Positions 44,550 through 53,153 are shown, numbered from the stretch's first letter. The stretch: 64,000 bases of DNA from CAYMEK01 sp964389305 (GCA_964389305.1 CAYMEK010000004.1:1-64000); one strand, 5' to 3'. Notes: a model not told the origin generated them from the sequence alone. Made by a program: numbers and translations.

Positions 44550-44602
44550 TTCACCGCGGCAACGAAGCGCTTCCGTAAAGAGGCGCAGCCCGCTACGCGA
44601 AG

Positions 44603-45409
44603 CTACGCAACCTGGAAGAGCCTGGCCTGAAGCTCCCGGGCGTTCTGTATCGCCTTGCCCCGGCTGTGGTTGTTGAAGATAACCAGCAGCATCCGGGATT
44701 TGCTGAGCATCCTCTCGATCATCGGCAGCCAGGGATCCAGCTCCTCGGAGCTGTACAGGTAGTCGTAGCGGCTGACGTTGTCTCCGGTCCACCAGTTGGC
44801 CCGGTTGCGTCCGTGAAAGCGTATATATCCCAGCTCCGAGGTAATCACCTCGGTTGGCGTGGGCAGACGGGGCAGGCGGGGCTCGTCGACGTTGACGAAA
44901 GCCGTGTTGACCTCCTGCAGACCCTGGTACACGGAGTCCCGCTGCCACTCGGCGCCCCGGAACTCCACCGCCTTGGGCAGCCCGGCGAAGGATTCGCAGA
45001 GAGCCTGCAGATGCCTGCGGCTCTGAGGGGAGTAGTGGAAGCTATAGGGAAACTGGAAGAGCACGGCGGCCAGGCGGTTGGAAGCTACCAGGGGTTCGAT
45101 ACCCCGCCGGTATCGCTCCACGTTCTTGGGCAGATCCTCGCCGATCTCGTGGGTCAGGCTCCGGTGCGCCTTGATGGCGAAACGAAAGCTCTCGGGGGTC
45201 CTTTCGATCATGCGCTCCAGGGTCGAGGCGGCCGGCTGCGCATAGTAGGAGAAGTTTAGCTCCACCACGGGAAACTGGGAGGCGTAGTAGCTCAAGAAGT
45301 CTTTCTTGTCCGTGCCCTCGGGATAGAAGGGCCCGATCCAGTCCTCGTAGGAATAGCCGCTGGTGCCGATGAGGACCTTCTTTTTTTCTTCGATTTCTAC
45401 GTTGCTCAC
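44603..45409 (-). CDS. DUF72 (YecE-like) protein
   Basis: A 268-residue TIM-barrel protein of the DUF72 family: LIGTSGYSYEDWIGPFYPEG at the start, FSYYAQPAASTLERMIERTPESFRFAIKAH, LFQFPYSFH, VEFRGAEW, YIRFHGRN and FNNHSRGKAIQNARELQ. The start is GTG 45409, chosen because the family begins here; no clear ribosome site is visible, and the upstream extension is low-complexity. The biochemical role of the family is not established. It is convergent with the GyrI-like gene. The 289 bases upstream hold no supported gene. Confidence 0.92.
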   Translation of the reverse strand: MSNVEIEEKKKVLIGTSGYSYEDWIGPFYPEGTDKKDFLSYYASQFPVVELNFSYYAQPAASTLERMIERTPESFRFAIKAHRSLTHEIGEDLPKNVERYRRGIEPLVASNRLAAVLFQFPYSFHYSPQSRRHLQALCESFAGLPKAVEFRGAEWQRDSVYQGLQEVNTAFVNVDEPRLPRLPTPTEVITSELGYIRFHGRNRANWWTGDNVSRYDYLYSSEELDPWLPMIERMLSKSRMLLVIFNNHSRGKAIQNARELQARLFQVA

Positions 45410-45698
45410 GGCATATAACGGATCGGAGCCGGCTGATTTCGTGTCCTGAAAACTATACCATTTTTCCCTTCCTCTTGCAGGCTCCGATCTCCCTTTCCAC
45501 CGCCTGTGGAAAAAGAGGCTCAGCCGTTCGGCAGGGGCGGCGATACGGGACGGCGATGCGGGAGGGCACGATGGGACTGATCGTGCAGAGGGCGTGCGCC
45601 AAGACCGCCTCCAGGCGGCAGCCACCGCCTCCGAGCGGCAGCCGGTGAAGCATTCCCTCCAGCGAGCCGCATCAGTATTGTTCCAGGTGTTGATCTAC

Positions 45699-46568
45699 TC
45701 AACCGATATCCGGGTATTGCTGTAATTTTCCGCGTAGAAACTGCAGTCCTGTTCGAGGAATATCATCCGGGTCTTCCGCTAAAGGCCGCCAAATCGAGGT
45801 GGCGATAGGAGAATTTTTTGAGTGCCCGTGAAATGTCTCGATAACCAGCCAGCCGCCATAGTGAATCTCTGACAGAGCGCGAAAGACATTGTCCCAGTCT
45901 ATATGCCCGGTTCCGGGAGCTCCACGATCGCTTCCACAGGCGTGGAAGTGTCCGAGGTACTCGCCGCATTTCCTGATCGGCGTGTAAAAGTTTTTTTCTT
46001 CGATGTTCATGTGGTACGTATCCAAAAGTATTTTAACGTTATCTCGATTTATTTCCCTTACCAGCCGAACCGCGTCAGCAGCAGTGTTGATGAAATACGA
46101 TTCGTAACGGTTTAGAACTTCGACTCCAAGAACCACATTCGAGCGTTTCGCGTAGTCGGCGATTCCTCTCAGCTCCGTAACCGCCCGGTCCCATTCCTCT
46201 TGCGTTCTGCCCCTGCCTTTGTACATTTCGAATGCTCCACAGATAGGTCCTGCCAGGATCGTGCAGTTCAAGGGAGCGCACATGTCGATCCAGTGTTTCA
46301 GGTACGCTCTTCCGCGTTCTCGAACTTCTTCCTCCTCATCTATGAGATTTTCATTTTGTCTGAGTGCGACCGATCCTGTACAACCAAGCTTTTCTTTCGC
46401 TAAAGAGCTACCCAATTTCCCTGCAAGAAGCATATTTTGGGGTGACGGTTTCGGAAGAACAAGCTCAACCCCGTCGAAGCCTAAACCTTTTACGCGATGA
46501 AAGTGTTCTATTAGTCCTTCGTCGAATGTATGGGGCCAGGCTGCTATATGAATCCCGATTTTGATCAT
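45699..46568 (-). CDS. Ketose 3-epimerase (psicose/tagatose 3-epimerase family)
   Basis: A 289-residue TIM-barrel sugar epimerase that shifts the C3 configuration of ketoses with a divalent metal. The four metal ligands known for D-psicose 3-epimerase are all present at the expected numbers: Glu 150 (GVEVLNRYE), Asp 183 (LLDTYHMN), His 209 (GHFHACGSD) and Glu 244 (VIETF). The segment NRYESYFINTAADAVRLV after the first ligand is characteristic of this family rather than of xylose isomerase. It is the last gene of the AOR operon, just downstream of the dehydrogenase. This strongly suggests that the operon's substrate is a sugar or is turned into a ketose. Which epimers it uses cannot be told. 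Confidence 0.9.
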   Translation of the reverse strand: MIKIGIHIAAWPHTFDEGLIEHFHRVKGLGFDGVELVLPKPSPQNMLLAGKLGSSLAKEKLGCTGSVALRQNENLIDEEEEVRERGRAYLKHWIDMCAPLNCTILAGPICGAFEMYKGRGRTQEEWDRAVTELRGIADYAKRSNVVLGVEVLNRYESYFINTAADAVRLVREINRDNVKILLDTYHMNIEEKNFYTPIRKCGEYLGHFHACGSDRGAPGTGHIDWDNVFRALSEIHYGGWLVIETFHGHSKNSPIATSIWRPLAEDPDDIPRTGLQFLRGKLQQYPDIG

Positions 46569-46614
46569 AACGATCTCTCAATCTCCATTGTGAGCGGAGC
46601 TCAGTGCAGCATCA

Positions 46615-47409
46615 TTACCATACGGTGTGACCTCCATCCATAAGGAGATCGATACCGGTAGTGAAACTCGACGCATCGGAGGCGAGATAGAGCACACCGC
46701 CTACCATTTCTTCCGGTTTTGCCTGGCGGTGCATGGGGGTTGTACGGTTCTCATGATTCAGCAGCTCGGGGTTTTCCTGGACACTCTTGGTCATTGGCGT
46801 GTCGATATATCCGGGACTGATGGAGTTCACATAGATATTATACTGTACCCACTCCATGGCCAGAGCTTTACTCATATGTTTTACCCCTGCCTTTGCGGCG
46901 CAGTAAGCCACGAAGCCCGCCCCGAAGTTGGGGAAATTATTTGCTATGGTTGCGCTCATGGAAGCGGTGTTGATGATCTTGCCGTACTTCTGTGGAATCA
47001 TATATTTGGCCTCTTCCCGGCAGCAATAGAATACGGCAGTCAGATCGAGATTCATTGTTTTGTGCCAGCAATCGATGCTCTCTTCTCCGATTGTCGGTTT
47101 GGTGGAACCTACGATTATTCCGGCGTTGTTAAAAGCGATGTCCAGCCGGTCGAATTCCTCGACAACCTGACGCACCATGCTTTGTACCTGGTTCAGGTCG
47201 GTGACATCGCAGGCTACAAATATCGACTTCCTGCCCAGATCCAGTATCTCCTTGGTGGTATCCCTGCCCATATCTACATTTACATCGATAACGGCTACAT
47301 CGGCGCCGGCCCTGGCCATTCCGATAGCGCAGGCCCTGCCGATGCCGCTGGCCCCGCCGGTAACAAGGGCTTTTTTCCCCGAGAGATCGAAAAGAGACAG
47401 ATCCGCCAT
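46615..47409 (-). CDS. Short-chain dehydrogenase/reductase (SDR)
   Basis: A 264-residue classical SDR, probably a sugar or polyol dehydrogenase. The cofactor motif is TGGASGIGRACAIGMA; VAVIDVN ends in Asp, favouring NAD+ over NADP+. The NNAG motif is AFNNAGIIVG, the catalytic serine is in NTASMSATI, and the Tyr-Lys pair is in YCAAKAGV (about residues 174-178). The C-terminal SPGYIDTPM and FTTGIDLLMDGGHTVW are typical. It has a GGAGAAAGCT ribosome site before ATG. It is encoded between a MoaD-like gene and the epimerase, so it likely oxidises the imported sugar or its product. Confidence 0.92.
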   Translation of the reverse strand: MADLSLFDLSGKKALVTGGASGIGRACAIGMARAGADVAVIDVNVDMGRDTTKEILDLGRKSIFVACDVTDLNQVQSMVRQVVEEFDRLDIAFNNAGIIVGSTKPTIGEESIDCWHKTMNLDLTAVFYCCREEAKYMIPQKYGKIINTASMSATIANNFPNFGAGFVAYCAAKAGVKHMSKALAMEWVQYNIYVNSISPGYIDTPMTKSVQENPELLNHENRTTPMHRQAKPEEMVGGVLYLASDASSFTTGIDLLMDGGHTVW

Positions 47410-47446
47410 AGCTTTCTCCTTACGCGACTATAAAAGGTTGTTGACA

Positions 47447-47662
47447 CTACCCTCCTTGGGCGATGTACATGATCTTGATGGATGCATTTTGGGGTACCTG
47501 GCAGACGTGGTAATCTTTTCTGTTGATTACCTTTCCGTTGAGAAATACCGTTAGCTGCTTATTGTGGTAGCCGGCCAGCACACAAACCTCGTCTATCGTC
47601 AAATGCGGTCGCCATTCGAATGTCCTGGTGTTATTGACTGTTATTATCGGCGCTTTACCCAT
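47447..47662 (-). CDS. MoaD/ThiS-like beta-grasp protein ending in Gly-Gly (second)
   Basis: A 71-residue ubiquitin-like protein: strand PIITVNNTRTFEW, helix TIDEVCVLAGY, strand LTVFLNGKVINRKDY, strand ASIKIMYIAQ and a terminal Gly-Gly, which in MoaD and ThiS is activated and thiocarboxylated to carry sulphur. MoaD-like proteins are regular companions of tungsten AOR genes and are thought to help in making the tungstopterin cofactor. It differs clearly in sequence from the other small protein in this operon. Confidence 0.85.
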   Translation of the reverse strand: MGKAPIITVNNTRTFEWRPHLTIDEVCVLAGYHNKQLTVFLNGKVINRKDYHVCQVPQNASIKIMYIAQGG

Positions 47663-47691
47663 TCTTTGTTCGGCCTCGTCAAAATCATAGT

Positions 47692-48105
47692 TTATTGTGT
47701 TGGGTTCCCTTCATATTGCAGCGCGCGGGATCCGCAAAATTTTACGCATAGCGGGTCACCGCCGCATAAGTCGCAAAGCATGGCATATCCATCCTCGGGA
47801 AAGATAACCGGTATTCTCCAGGGACAGGCTTCCAGACAAAGCCCGCAGGCGGTGCATTTATCAGCGTTAATCGATACAATGCCCGAATCGTCGTCCTTTA
47901 CTATGGCTTGCTCCGGGCAGACCTTTATACAGGCGGGACGCTGACAGTGGCGGCACAGAGTTGGTTTGAAGAATCCGTGTTTTTTGGCATTCGGTCTGAT
48001 TTTAATCAGAGAGTTGCCATATTGGAAACATCCCCGTTGTTGGAACGAACAGGCAAGCTCACAAGACCTGCATCCGCTGCATAGCGAGGCGTCTACCGTA
48101 ATCAC
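47692..48105 (-). CDS. Four-cluster iron-sulphur electron-transfer protein of the AOR operon
   Basis: A 137-residue ferredoxin-like protein with 16 cysteines in four groups: CSGCRSCELAC, CRHCQRPACIKVC, CTACGLCLEAC and CDLCGGDPLCVKFC. The arrangement matches the four [4Fe-4S] subunits of the DmsB/HycB type. It probably accepts electrons from the AOR encoded two genes upstream. The start is GTG 48105, with GGAGG 11 bases ahead. No membrane anchor is encoded alongside, so it is likely cytoplasmic. Confidence 0.92.
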   Translation of the reverse strand: MITVDASLCSGCRSCELACSFQQRGCFQYGNSLIKIRPNAKKHGFFKPTLCRHCQRPACIKVCPEQAIVKDDDSGIVSINADKCTACGLCLEACPWRIPVIFPEDGYAMLCDLCGGDPLCVKFCGSRALQYEGNPTQ

Positions 48106-48136
48106 TGTTCGTCTGCCTCCATGGCGGCCCCAAGCT

Positions 48137-48394
48137 CTAGCCGCCGATTAGCACGTTTACTATAGCAACCTCATCGCCAGACCGTATTACTTGTTCCGGC
48201 TTATGCAGTTTGCCGTTCACCAGGATTATGTAATTCTCCTTCATGTCAACAACATCGATGCCTGCATGATTCTGCTCCAATTGACGATAAAATGCTTCAA
48301 GGTCTATTGTTTTTTGGGTCATCTCAATGTACTCGCTTTTGCCCAGAAGCCCACCTTTTGGGATCAGGTACTTCACTTTGACTCTATAGCTCAT
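48137..48394 (-). CDS. MoaD/ThiS-like beta-grasp protein ending in Gly-Gly (first)
   Basis: An 85-residue ubiquitin-like protein starting at ATG 48394, which overlaps the end of the AOR gene by 11 bases. Strands and helix are RVKVKYLIPK, LEAFYRQLEQN, NYIILVNGKL and DEVAIVNVL, with a C-terminal Gly-Gly. The segment VNGKLHKPEQVIRSGDEVAI is typical of MoaD/ThiS/SAMP proteins. An upstream frame reaching 48580 is only an out-of-frame reading of the AOR gene. Probable role: sulphur carrier for the pterin cofactor of the AOR. Confidence 0.88.
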   Translation of the reverse strand: MSYRVKVKYLIPKGGLLGKSEYIEMTQKTIDLEAFYRQLEQNHAGIDVVDMKENYIILVNGKLHKPEQVIRSGDEVAIVNVLIGG

Positions 48395-50327
48395 GGCTGC
48401 TTGGCGCACTACGGGACGGAACAGCAGGTAAGCGTGAAAGCTGGACGGCAACTTCTTCAAGACCCAGCTCCTGGAGTGTTTCTGCGAGAGGCCGGCTGGT
48501 TTTCCTGTCCCACCCCCGCAGCCGGTAGTATTCATCCTGCATTTGATCCAACTGATCGGGTGTGGTCCGCAGACCTGCATGAACGCCGGTGGCGATCGGT
48601 TCGTTCAGCAATCGCCAGGGCAATGTATCGTCTTTCCGGGTGGCGCCTTCGCGGATATTGAATGCCTTCTCCAGGTTGATGATCCGCTGCCCGATAAGCA
48701 ACAGCGATTCGGCTGATGCATCTCTACCCGCAGCGCAGCTGTAGAATCTAGAGGCTATGAGAGGATCGACAAGATAACCTCTGCTTAGGGTAACGAAGGT
48801 GCACAAGCCCAAACTGTCGCTGACGGCATAGTAATCTTCATGCCAGCGGGTTATTGCTCCGCGCTTCTCGAGGCGAAAGCAGCTCGCATATTCCTCGCTG
48901 CCGGTAATTGATTTTATCAAAGACCTGGCTTCGGGGGTTGTACCGTCTTCTGCATAGACCTGGGACATCAGGTGATCAGGCCCTCTGGTGTTCACCGATA
49001 AGGCCAGTGCATATCCTTTGCGAGCCCTCACTTCGGCCCTTGATTGCTCCAATCCCTTGACCTGGATCGCCCATTTGTACGATTCCTGACCGATCCTCTC
49101 GGAGGCGATTTTAACTCCTTCGGCAAGGAGCGCGCCGATGCCTTGGCGGCGGGCGATTTGCTCTACCAAGCGAACAAGGACATCCCCATCGCCCCAACGA
49201 AGTTTCAATCCACCTGTATCCTTGTCGGACAAAACCCCTCGTTGGCAGCACTCCATCGCCCATTGTATAACGCCGCCTGTGGATATCGTATCAAGCCCAT
49301 ACCGGTTACACAGCTCATTAGCCTTTAACACCGCCTCGGTGTCGGTGACGCAGCACCCGGCGCCGAGAGAGGCTACGGTTTCGTATTCCGGGCCGCCCGA
49401 TCGACTGCCTTTGTACCTGCCGCGGTCTATCTGAGTATAACGGTGGCAGGAAGTTCCACAGGCGGAGCAGCCGAGACAGTTTTTCAGGTATCCCCTTTCA
49501 CTGAGAAACTGCCCGCTGATCTTATAGGCATCCTCCAGAAAGCTTTCCTGGAAGTTTTTTGTTGGGAATAGATTCATTTCGTTGCGGAGGGGGACAAGTC
49601 CTGCAGTGCCGAATTGCGATAAGCCTTTTCTGGCCGGAAAGCTCATCAAATCTTGAACCGATTCTAACACCGCTTTTTTAAAACCGTCTTTATCGGCGAC
49701 AAAAATCGGGTTGCTTCCTTTCACGACGATTGCTTTCAGCTTCTTGGAACCCATCACGGCGCCCGCGCCGCCTCGGCCGGCGGCACTGTGGCCTATCATG
49801 ATCGATGCAAAGCGAACGAGATTCTCCCCTCCGATTCCAATGCAGGCTGCTTCGAACCTGTCTTCGCCGATGTCCTCTCCTAATTTTTCTTCGATATCTT
49901 CAACATCCCGCCCCCAGTAGGATTGTGCATCTCTGATTTCAACCAGGTCATCTTTTATCCACAGGTAAACGGGGCGGGAGGCTGCTCCGTGTACAACGAG
50001 ATGATCGTATCCCGCGAACTTCAATTCCGGCCCCCAATGACCTCCGGCACTGCTCTTCAGGTATAGGCCCGTCATAACCCCCTTGCAGGTTATCGTGGTC
50101 CGTCCGGAGGAAGGAGCAAATGTTCCGGAAAGCGCGCCGGTGCCGAATATAAGGACATTTTGGGGTCCCAGGGGATCGATCCCCGGTTCTATAAGCCGCC
50201 AGAGAAGGGCAGCGTTGATTCCTCTTCCTCCTATGAAACGTTGCGCCGTCTCCGGTGGCAGTTGCTCTTTCCACACTGCTTCTTTGGACAAATCTACATG
50301 CAGTATAGTTCCGGCGTAGGAATACAC
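48384..50327 (-). CDS. Aldehyde:ferredoxin oxidoreductase (tungsten-pterin enzyme), first copy
   Basis: A 647-residue AOR-family enzyme, oxidising aldehydes to acids with ferredoxin-type acceptors. Family motifs: FIGGRGINAALLW at 31-43, the pterin-binding AGRGGAGAVMGSKKLKAIVV at 183-202 and the cluster motif CLGCSACGTSC, in which cysteines 287, 290 and 294 fit the CxxCxxxC pattern (Cys 284 is extra). The fourth ligand is probably in SLGLCTF near the C-terminus. The start is GTG 50327 after GGAGAATCCC. Leading an operon with two cofactor-type small proteins and an iron-sulphur protein, it is very likely functional. Whether tungsten or molybdenum is used cannot be read from the sequence. Confidence 0.95.
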   Translation of the reverse strand: MYSYAGTILHVDLSKEAVWKEQLPPETAQRFIGGRGINAALLWRLIEPGIDPLGPQNVLIFGTGALSGTFAPSSGRTTITCKGVMTGLYLKSSAGGHWGPELKFAGYDHLVVHGAASRPVYLWIKDDLVEIRDAQSYWGRDVEDIEEKLGEDIGEDRFEAACIGIGGENLVRFASIMIGHSAAGRGGAGAVMGSKKLKAIVVKGSNPIFVADKDGFKKAVLESVQDLMSFPARKGLSQFGTAGLVPLRNEMNLFPTKNFQESFLEDAYKISGQFLSERGYLKNCLGCSACGTSCHRYTQIDRGRYKGSRSGGPEYETVASLGAGCCVTDTEAVLKANELCNRYGLDTISTGGVIQWAMECCQRGVLSDKDTGGLKLRWGDGDVLVRLVEQIARRQGIGALLAEGVKIASERIGQESYKWAIQVKGLEQSRAEVRARKGYALALSVNTRGPDHLMSQVYAEDGTTPEARSLIKSITGSEEYASCFRLEKRGAITRWHEDYYAVSDSLGLCTFVTLSRGYLVDPLIASRFYSCAAGRDASAESLLLIGQRIINLEKAFNIREGATRKDDTLPWRLLNEPIATGVHAGLRTTPDQLDQMQDEYYRLRGWDRKTSRPLAETLQELGLEEVAVQLSRLPAVPSRSAPSSHEL

Positions 50328-50397
50328 GGGATTCTCCTTCTTGAGAAAGTCACAGCAGCATGGTTGTATGAATTGCTATTCTGTCAATTTCAAGGAC

Positions 50398-50426
50398 CAG
50401 TGGCCCTAACACATATTTAGTCACTG
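50398..50426 (-). promoter_or_regulatory. 29-bp palindromic operator of the AOR operon
   Basis: Read in the direction of transcription, the site starts CAGTGAC and ends GGCCACTG, forming an imperfect inverted repeat around a central G. It begins 4 bases after the -10 hexamer and so covers the transcription start. It is 25/29 identical to the site at 53280-53308, which has the same placement and orientation in front of the transporter operon. A TetR dimer is the expected type of ligand; repression by blocking the start is the likely mechanism. Confidence 0.75.
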
Positions 50427-50430
50427 GTTA

Positions 50431-50459
50431 TTGATAACATTTTTTGAATCCGCTGTCAA
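50431..50459 (-). promoter_or_regulatory. Promoter of the AOR-epimerase operon
   Basis: On the minus strand TTGACA (50459-50454, perfect) is followed by exactly 17 bases and TATCAA (50436-50431). The transcript would begin near 50424 with a leader of about 95 bases before the GTG of the AOR gene. Confidence 0.7.
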
Positions 50460-50506
50460 GTCCGGAGCATCGGGACAGCGGTATGAGCCGGACGTATTCA
50501 GTATTA

Positions 50507-51220
50507 TCAAGGTTGGGATTGCTGCTGCAATAATACGTCGAGCCGTTCGCCCGCTCTTGCCTCATGCGGTTCTTCTCCCTTTTTGAATACTACCGCACCG
50601 GTCTTTCCTTTCAGGATGACAGTACTTCCCTCAACGCAAAGTAGAGAACCTTCTCGAAGACCGATCACGGGTGGGTCGTTAAACTCGTGGAACTCTCTGA
50701 TACGTTCCAGGCGGTTTTCCCCCATGTGCGTGGAATTGGGATCCGGATCCACATAGTGCGGATTGATGTTGAACGGAACGAGGTTTAAGGCATCCAGGCT
50801 GGGGGGCTCCACGATCGGCATATCGTTTGTCGTCTTTATAGTCGGGCAGGCTATGTTTGAGCCCGCACTCGTTCCTATATAGGGTGTTTTCTCCACGAGA
50901 ACCTTGGCGCGTATGATTCCAAGCAAGTCGTTCTTGTACAGCTCGCGCAAGAGAAGGAAAGTATTTCCCCCACCGACAAAGACCGCCTCGGAGCCTTTGA
51001 TGAGTTGTCCGGGGTTGGTCGATTCGTGGGTTGAAATAAGCTCGTATCCCAGGGCATTGAATCGACGCTTTACCCGTTCGGAATACGCGCGGCAGTCAAT
51101 CTTGGCGTAGGGAACAAAAGCAACCGTTTTGATTGTAGTACCTAGGAAGGCAACGATCTCCTCCGCGCAGTGATCGAGAAATCCGCTCCCGTAACTGGTG
51201 GAATTGCTGATCAGTAGCAT
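50507..51220 (-). CDS. Peptidase E (S51 family) homologue
   Basis: From ATG 51220 the product has 237 residues, matching the usual length of dipeptidase E, which cleaves Asp-X dipeptides. The nucleophile motif is YIGTSAGSNIAC, the upstream helix turn is AVFVGGGNTFLLLRELY, and the family's opening LLISNSTSYG sits right at the start. A TTG at 51334 would add 38 residues not typical of the family, although the frame there is open and no ribosome site favours either start. Why a dipeptidase sits beside sugar genes is unclear. Related cyanophycinases and other S51 members act on modified amino-acid amides, so the natural substrate may differ. Confidence 0.87.
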   Translation of the reverse strand: MLLISNSTSYGSGFLDHCAEEIVAFLGTTIKTVAFVPYAKIDCRAYSERVKRRFNALGYELISTHESTNPGQLIKGSEAVFVGGGNTFLLLRELYKNDLLGIIRAKVLVEKTPYIGTSAGSNIACPTIKTTNDMPIVEPPSLDALNLVPFNINPHYVDPDPNSTHMGENRLERIREFHEFNDPPVIGLREGSLLCVEGSTVILKGKTGAVVFKKGEEPHEARAGERLDVLLQQQSQP

Positions 51221-51353
51221 ACTAGCCGCGGCTTTTTCGATAATCACCCGCTCCTCCTCGGTGTCTTTTGCGCCTCGCTTGAAAAGACAATCGATCCTGT
51301 CAAGCTGTTTAATGAGATTCGCTTCGAAGGTCAAGTGAACGATGAGGCAAGTC

Positions 51354-51382
51354 TTGACTTATTGTGTATTAGCGTTTATAAA
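51354..51382 (+). promoter_or_regulatory. Promoter of the TetR regulator gene
   Basis: TTGACT (51354-51359), a 17-base spacer and TATAAA (51377-51382). The transcript would start near 51389, about 100 bases before ATG 51489. Its -10 shares bases with the -10 of the opposing peptidase promoter. Confidence 0.65.
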
Positions 51383-51402
51383 TTTTCAGGCGACTGTGTC
51401 GA
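51375..51402 (-). promoter_or_regulatory. Promoter of the peptidase E gene, overlapping the TetR promoter
   Basis: On the minus strand TCGACA (51402-51397), 16 bases and TATAAA (51380-51375). The symmetric TTTATAAA core serves both directions, so the two divergent promoters would compete for polymerase. Confidence 0.5.
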
Positions 51403-51488
51403 TGATCATGTAATTTCTGTAAATGAAGAGCGGCAGAGCTTATATACGGGAAAGATGAAAGAAGGAAGGATGTCGAAGTAATAAGGTT

Positions 51489-52118
51489 ATGCCAAGACAT
51501 TTCACGGAAGTTGAAAAGAACGAAATCAGACATAACCTGCTGAAGGCCGCCAGAAAGCTGTTTATTAAGTTTGGTTTCTCAAAAACGACTATAATGGACA
51601 TCACCAGAGAGTCCGGAATAGGTAAAGGTAGTTTCTATCAATTCTACAATTCCAAGGGCGATATTTTTTTGGAGATCTATCAGATTGAGAGAGAAAAAAT
51701 CCGCAGGAAAATCATCTCCATGCACGGAGATGAAAGAGGCGATTTCACCAAAAAATTAGAGCACTTGATTCACGATCTTATTATGATTCTCAACAACAAT
51801 CCAATTCTCCGATTGATGTATGAGCCCGGATCTCTTGATGCGATCATGGATAAAGCGGTGGAGAGAAGACTGTCGGAGTACAATCGGAAAACGAATCGCG
51901 CCCTGATGTCCGTGATCGACCACTGGCTGGAAGAAAAGACCGACGTTCACGAAGCCGCGATTATCGTGGGAATACTTCGTGGAATTACGATGTTAAGGCA
52001 CCACATCTCGGCGATAGGCCCTGAAATATATGAAGAGGTCATAGGAACGCTCATTAATTTTGTAGTATGCGGTCTGGCGGAAAAGTACAAGAGCAGGGCT
52101 TTAGTCGTATCGAAATGA
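51489..52118 (+). CDS. TetR-family transcriptional regulator
   Basis: A 209-residue regulator with a standard N-terminal helix-turn-helix: LLKAARKLFIKFGFSKTTIMDI, then TRESGIGKGSFYQFYNSKGDIF (about residues 17-60), followed by an all-helical ligand-binding domain. Placed between two operons carrying the same palindromic operator, it is the best in-window candidate for their control. No copy of that operator is seen in its own promoter. It is convergent with DUF1177, with only 7 bases between the stops. Confidence 0.93.
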   Translation: MPRHFTEVEKNEIRHNLLKAARKLFIKFGFSKTTIMDITRESGIGKGSFYQFYNSKGDIFLEIYQIEREKIRRKIISMHGDERGDFTKKLEHLIHDLIMILNNNPILRLMYEPGSLDAIMDKAVERRLSEYNRKTNRALMSVIDHWLEEKTDVHEAAIIVGILRGITMLRHHISAIGPEIYEEVIGTLINFVVCGLAEKYKSRALVVSK

Positions 52119-52125
52119 GAAGAGT

Positions 52126-53085
52126 TTACAGCTCCTGTTTTTTAGGGTATCTTGATTTCTTTCCGGTTTTCTGCAGATGCTCCATAGATCCGTAAAGTTG
52201 GAGCAGAAGACCGTATTCTTCCCTTGAGTAAAACTCACATTTACCTTGACCAAAGGCCTTTGTCACTTCAATACAGAAACGAGCGGCTTCTTCTATACTG
52301 ACTTCGCTGCTCGCCCCCGTTGCACATCCGGGAACCGTGCTCTCCGCCGTTATGGCTACGCCGATCAGAGGGGAATCGGTAACCGTGGAAGGCTGAAGCA
52401 TGCTGTTGATGTGGAACAGGTTGTTTCCGTAAGGCGTGATGTCCTGCGTGGTGATCGGGACCACGCGAGGAGGTTTTCCCGTACACCACTCCATGATATT
52501 GAGCAGGTCGTCACTGATTCTGAGAATATACCCCTGTTTGATGACGGGAGTAATCGCGATTCCCTTATAGTTGATGATCCGATTGCCCTTGGTTGTGTCT
52601 ATGGATACGATCGCCTCCATCCTCGAGTCCACCAAGTACTTGTTTCTTTGTGCGACCTGCACCGGCGAATCCATGAAAGGAACAGGAACGTGTTCTTTGA
52701 TCGGGGCATTTGGACAGATATGTGTGGTTACTATGACGTCCCCCTGCGGCCTGTCGCCGTTTCTGGCCATGTCGGCGAGTTTCAGTGCGTAAGCCAGCGC
52801 GGCAATGGCGCCGTCCGCATCGGAGACCAGGCCCTGGCGGTGTGGGCGTGCTCCGAGTCCCCCAAGCTGACCGATAATACCTATAGTAGGCGCTTCACCC
52901 TCCGAACTCACCCCGTTCACTCCCGGAATGACCATTTTTAAGAAGTCCGTCTCTCCGTTTTTTCCTTCGATATGGACAGACTCGACCAGTCGTAGACCCC
53001 GTGATTTGAATAACCGGACTACGTTCCGGCCGTTCACAAATGCGCTGTCAAGGAGATCTTCTATTTCTAATACCTGCTGCAGCAT
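52126..53085 (-). CDS. DUF1177-family protein
   Basis: The 319-residue product from ATG 53085 has a CGGAGGAACC ribosome site. It matches what I know of DUF1177: LDSAFVNGRNVVRLFKSRG, IGQLGGLGARPHRQGLVSDADGAI, TTHICPNAPI, VSIDTTKGNRI, ITAESTVPGCATGA and EAARFCIEVTKAFGQGKCEFY. The many invariant His, Asp and Cys residues (HICPNAP, DADGA) suggest an enzyme, probably metal-dependent and related to amidohydrolase or peptidase folds, but no reaction is established. It has its own promoter and is transcribed away from the importer operon. Confidence 0.85.
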   Translation of the reverse strand: MLQQVLEIEDLLDSAFVNGRNVVRLFKSRGLRLVESVHIEGKNGETDFLKMVIPGVNGVSSEGEAPTIGIIGQLGGLGARPHRQGLVSDADGAIAALAYALKLADMARNGDRPQGDVIVTTHICPNAPIKEHVPVPFMDSPVQVAQRNKYLVDSRMEAIVSIDTTKGNRIINYKGIAITPVIKQGYILRISDDLLNIMEWCTGKPPRVVPITTQDITPYGNNLFHINSMLQPSTVTDSPLIGVAITAESTVPGCATGASSEVSIEEAARFCIEVTKAFGQGKCEFYSREEYGLLLQLYGSMEHLQKTGKKSRYPKKQEL

Positions 53086-53153
53086 TGGTTGGTTCCTCCG
53101 CGGGCATCCCGCGACCACGAGTTTGTGTTTTCACATGTTGTTAACTCGTCTGG

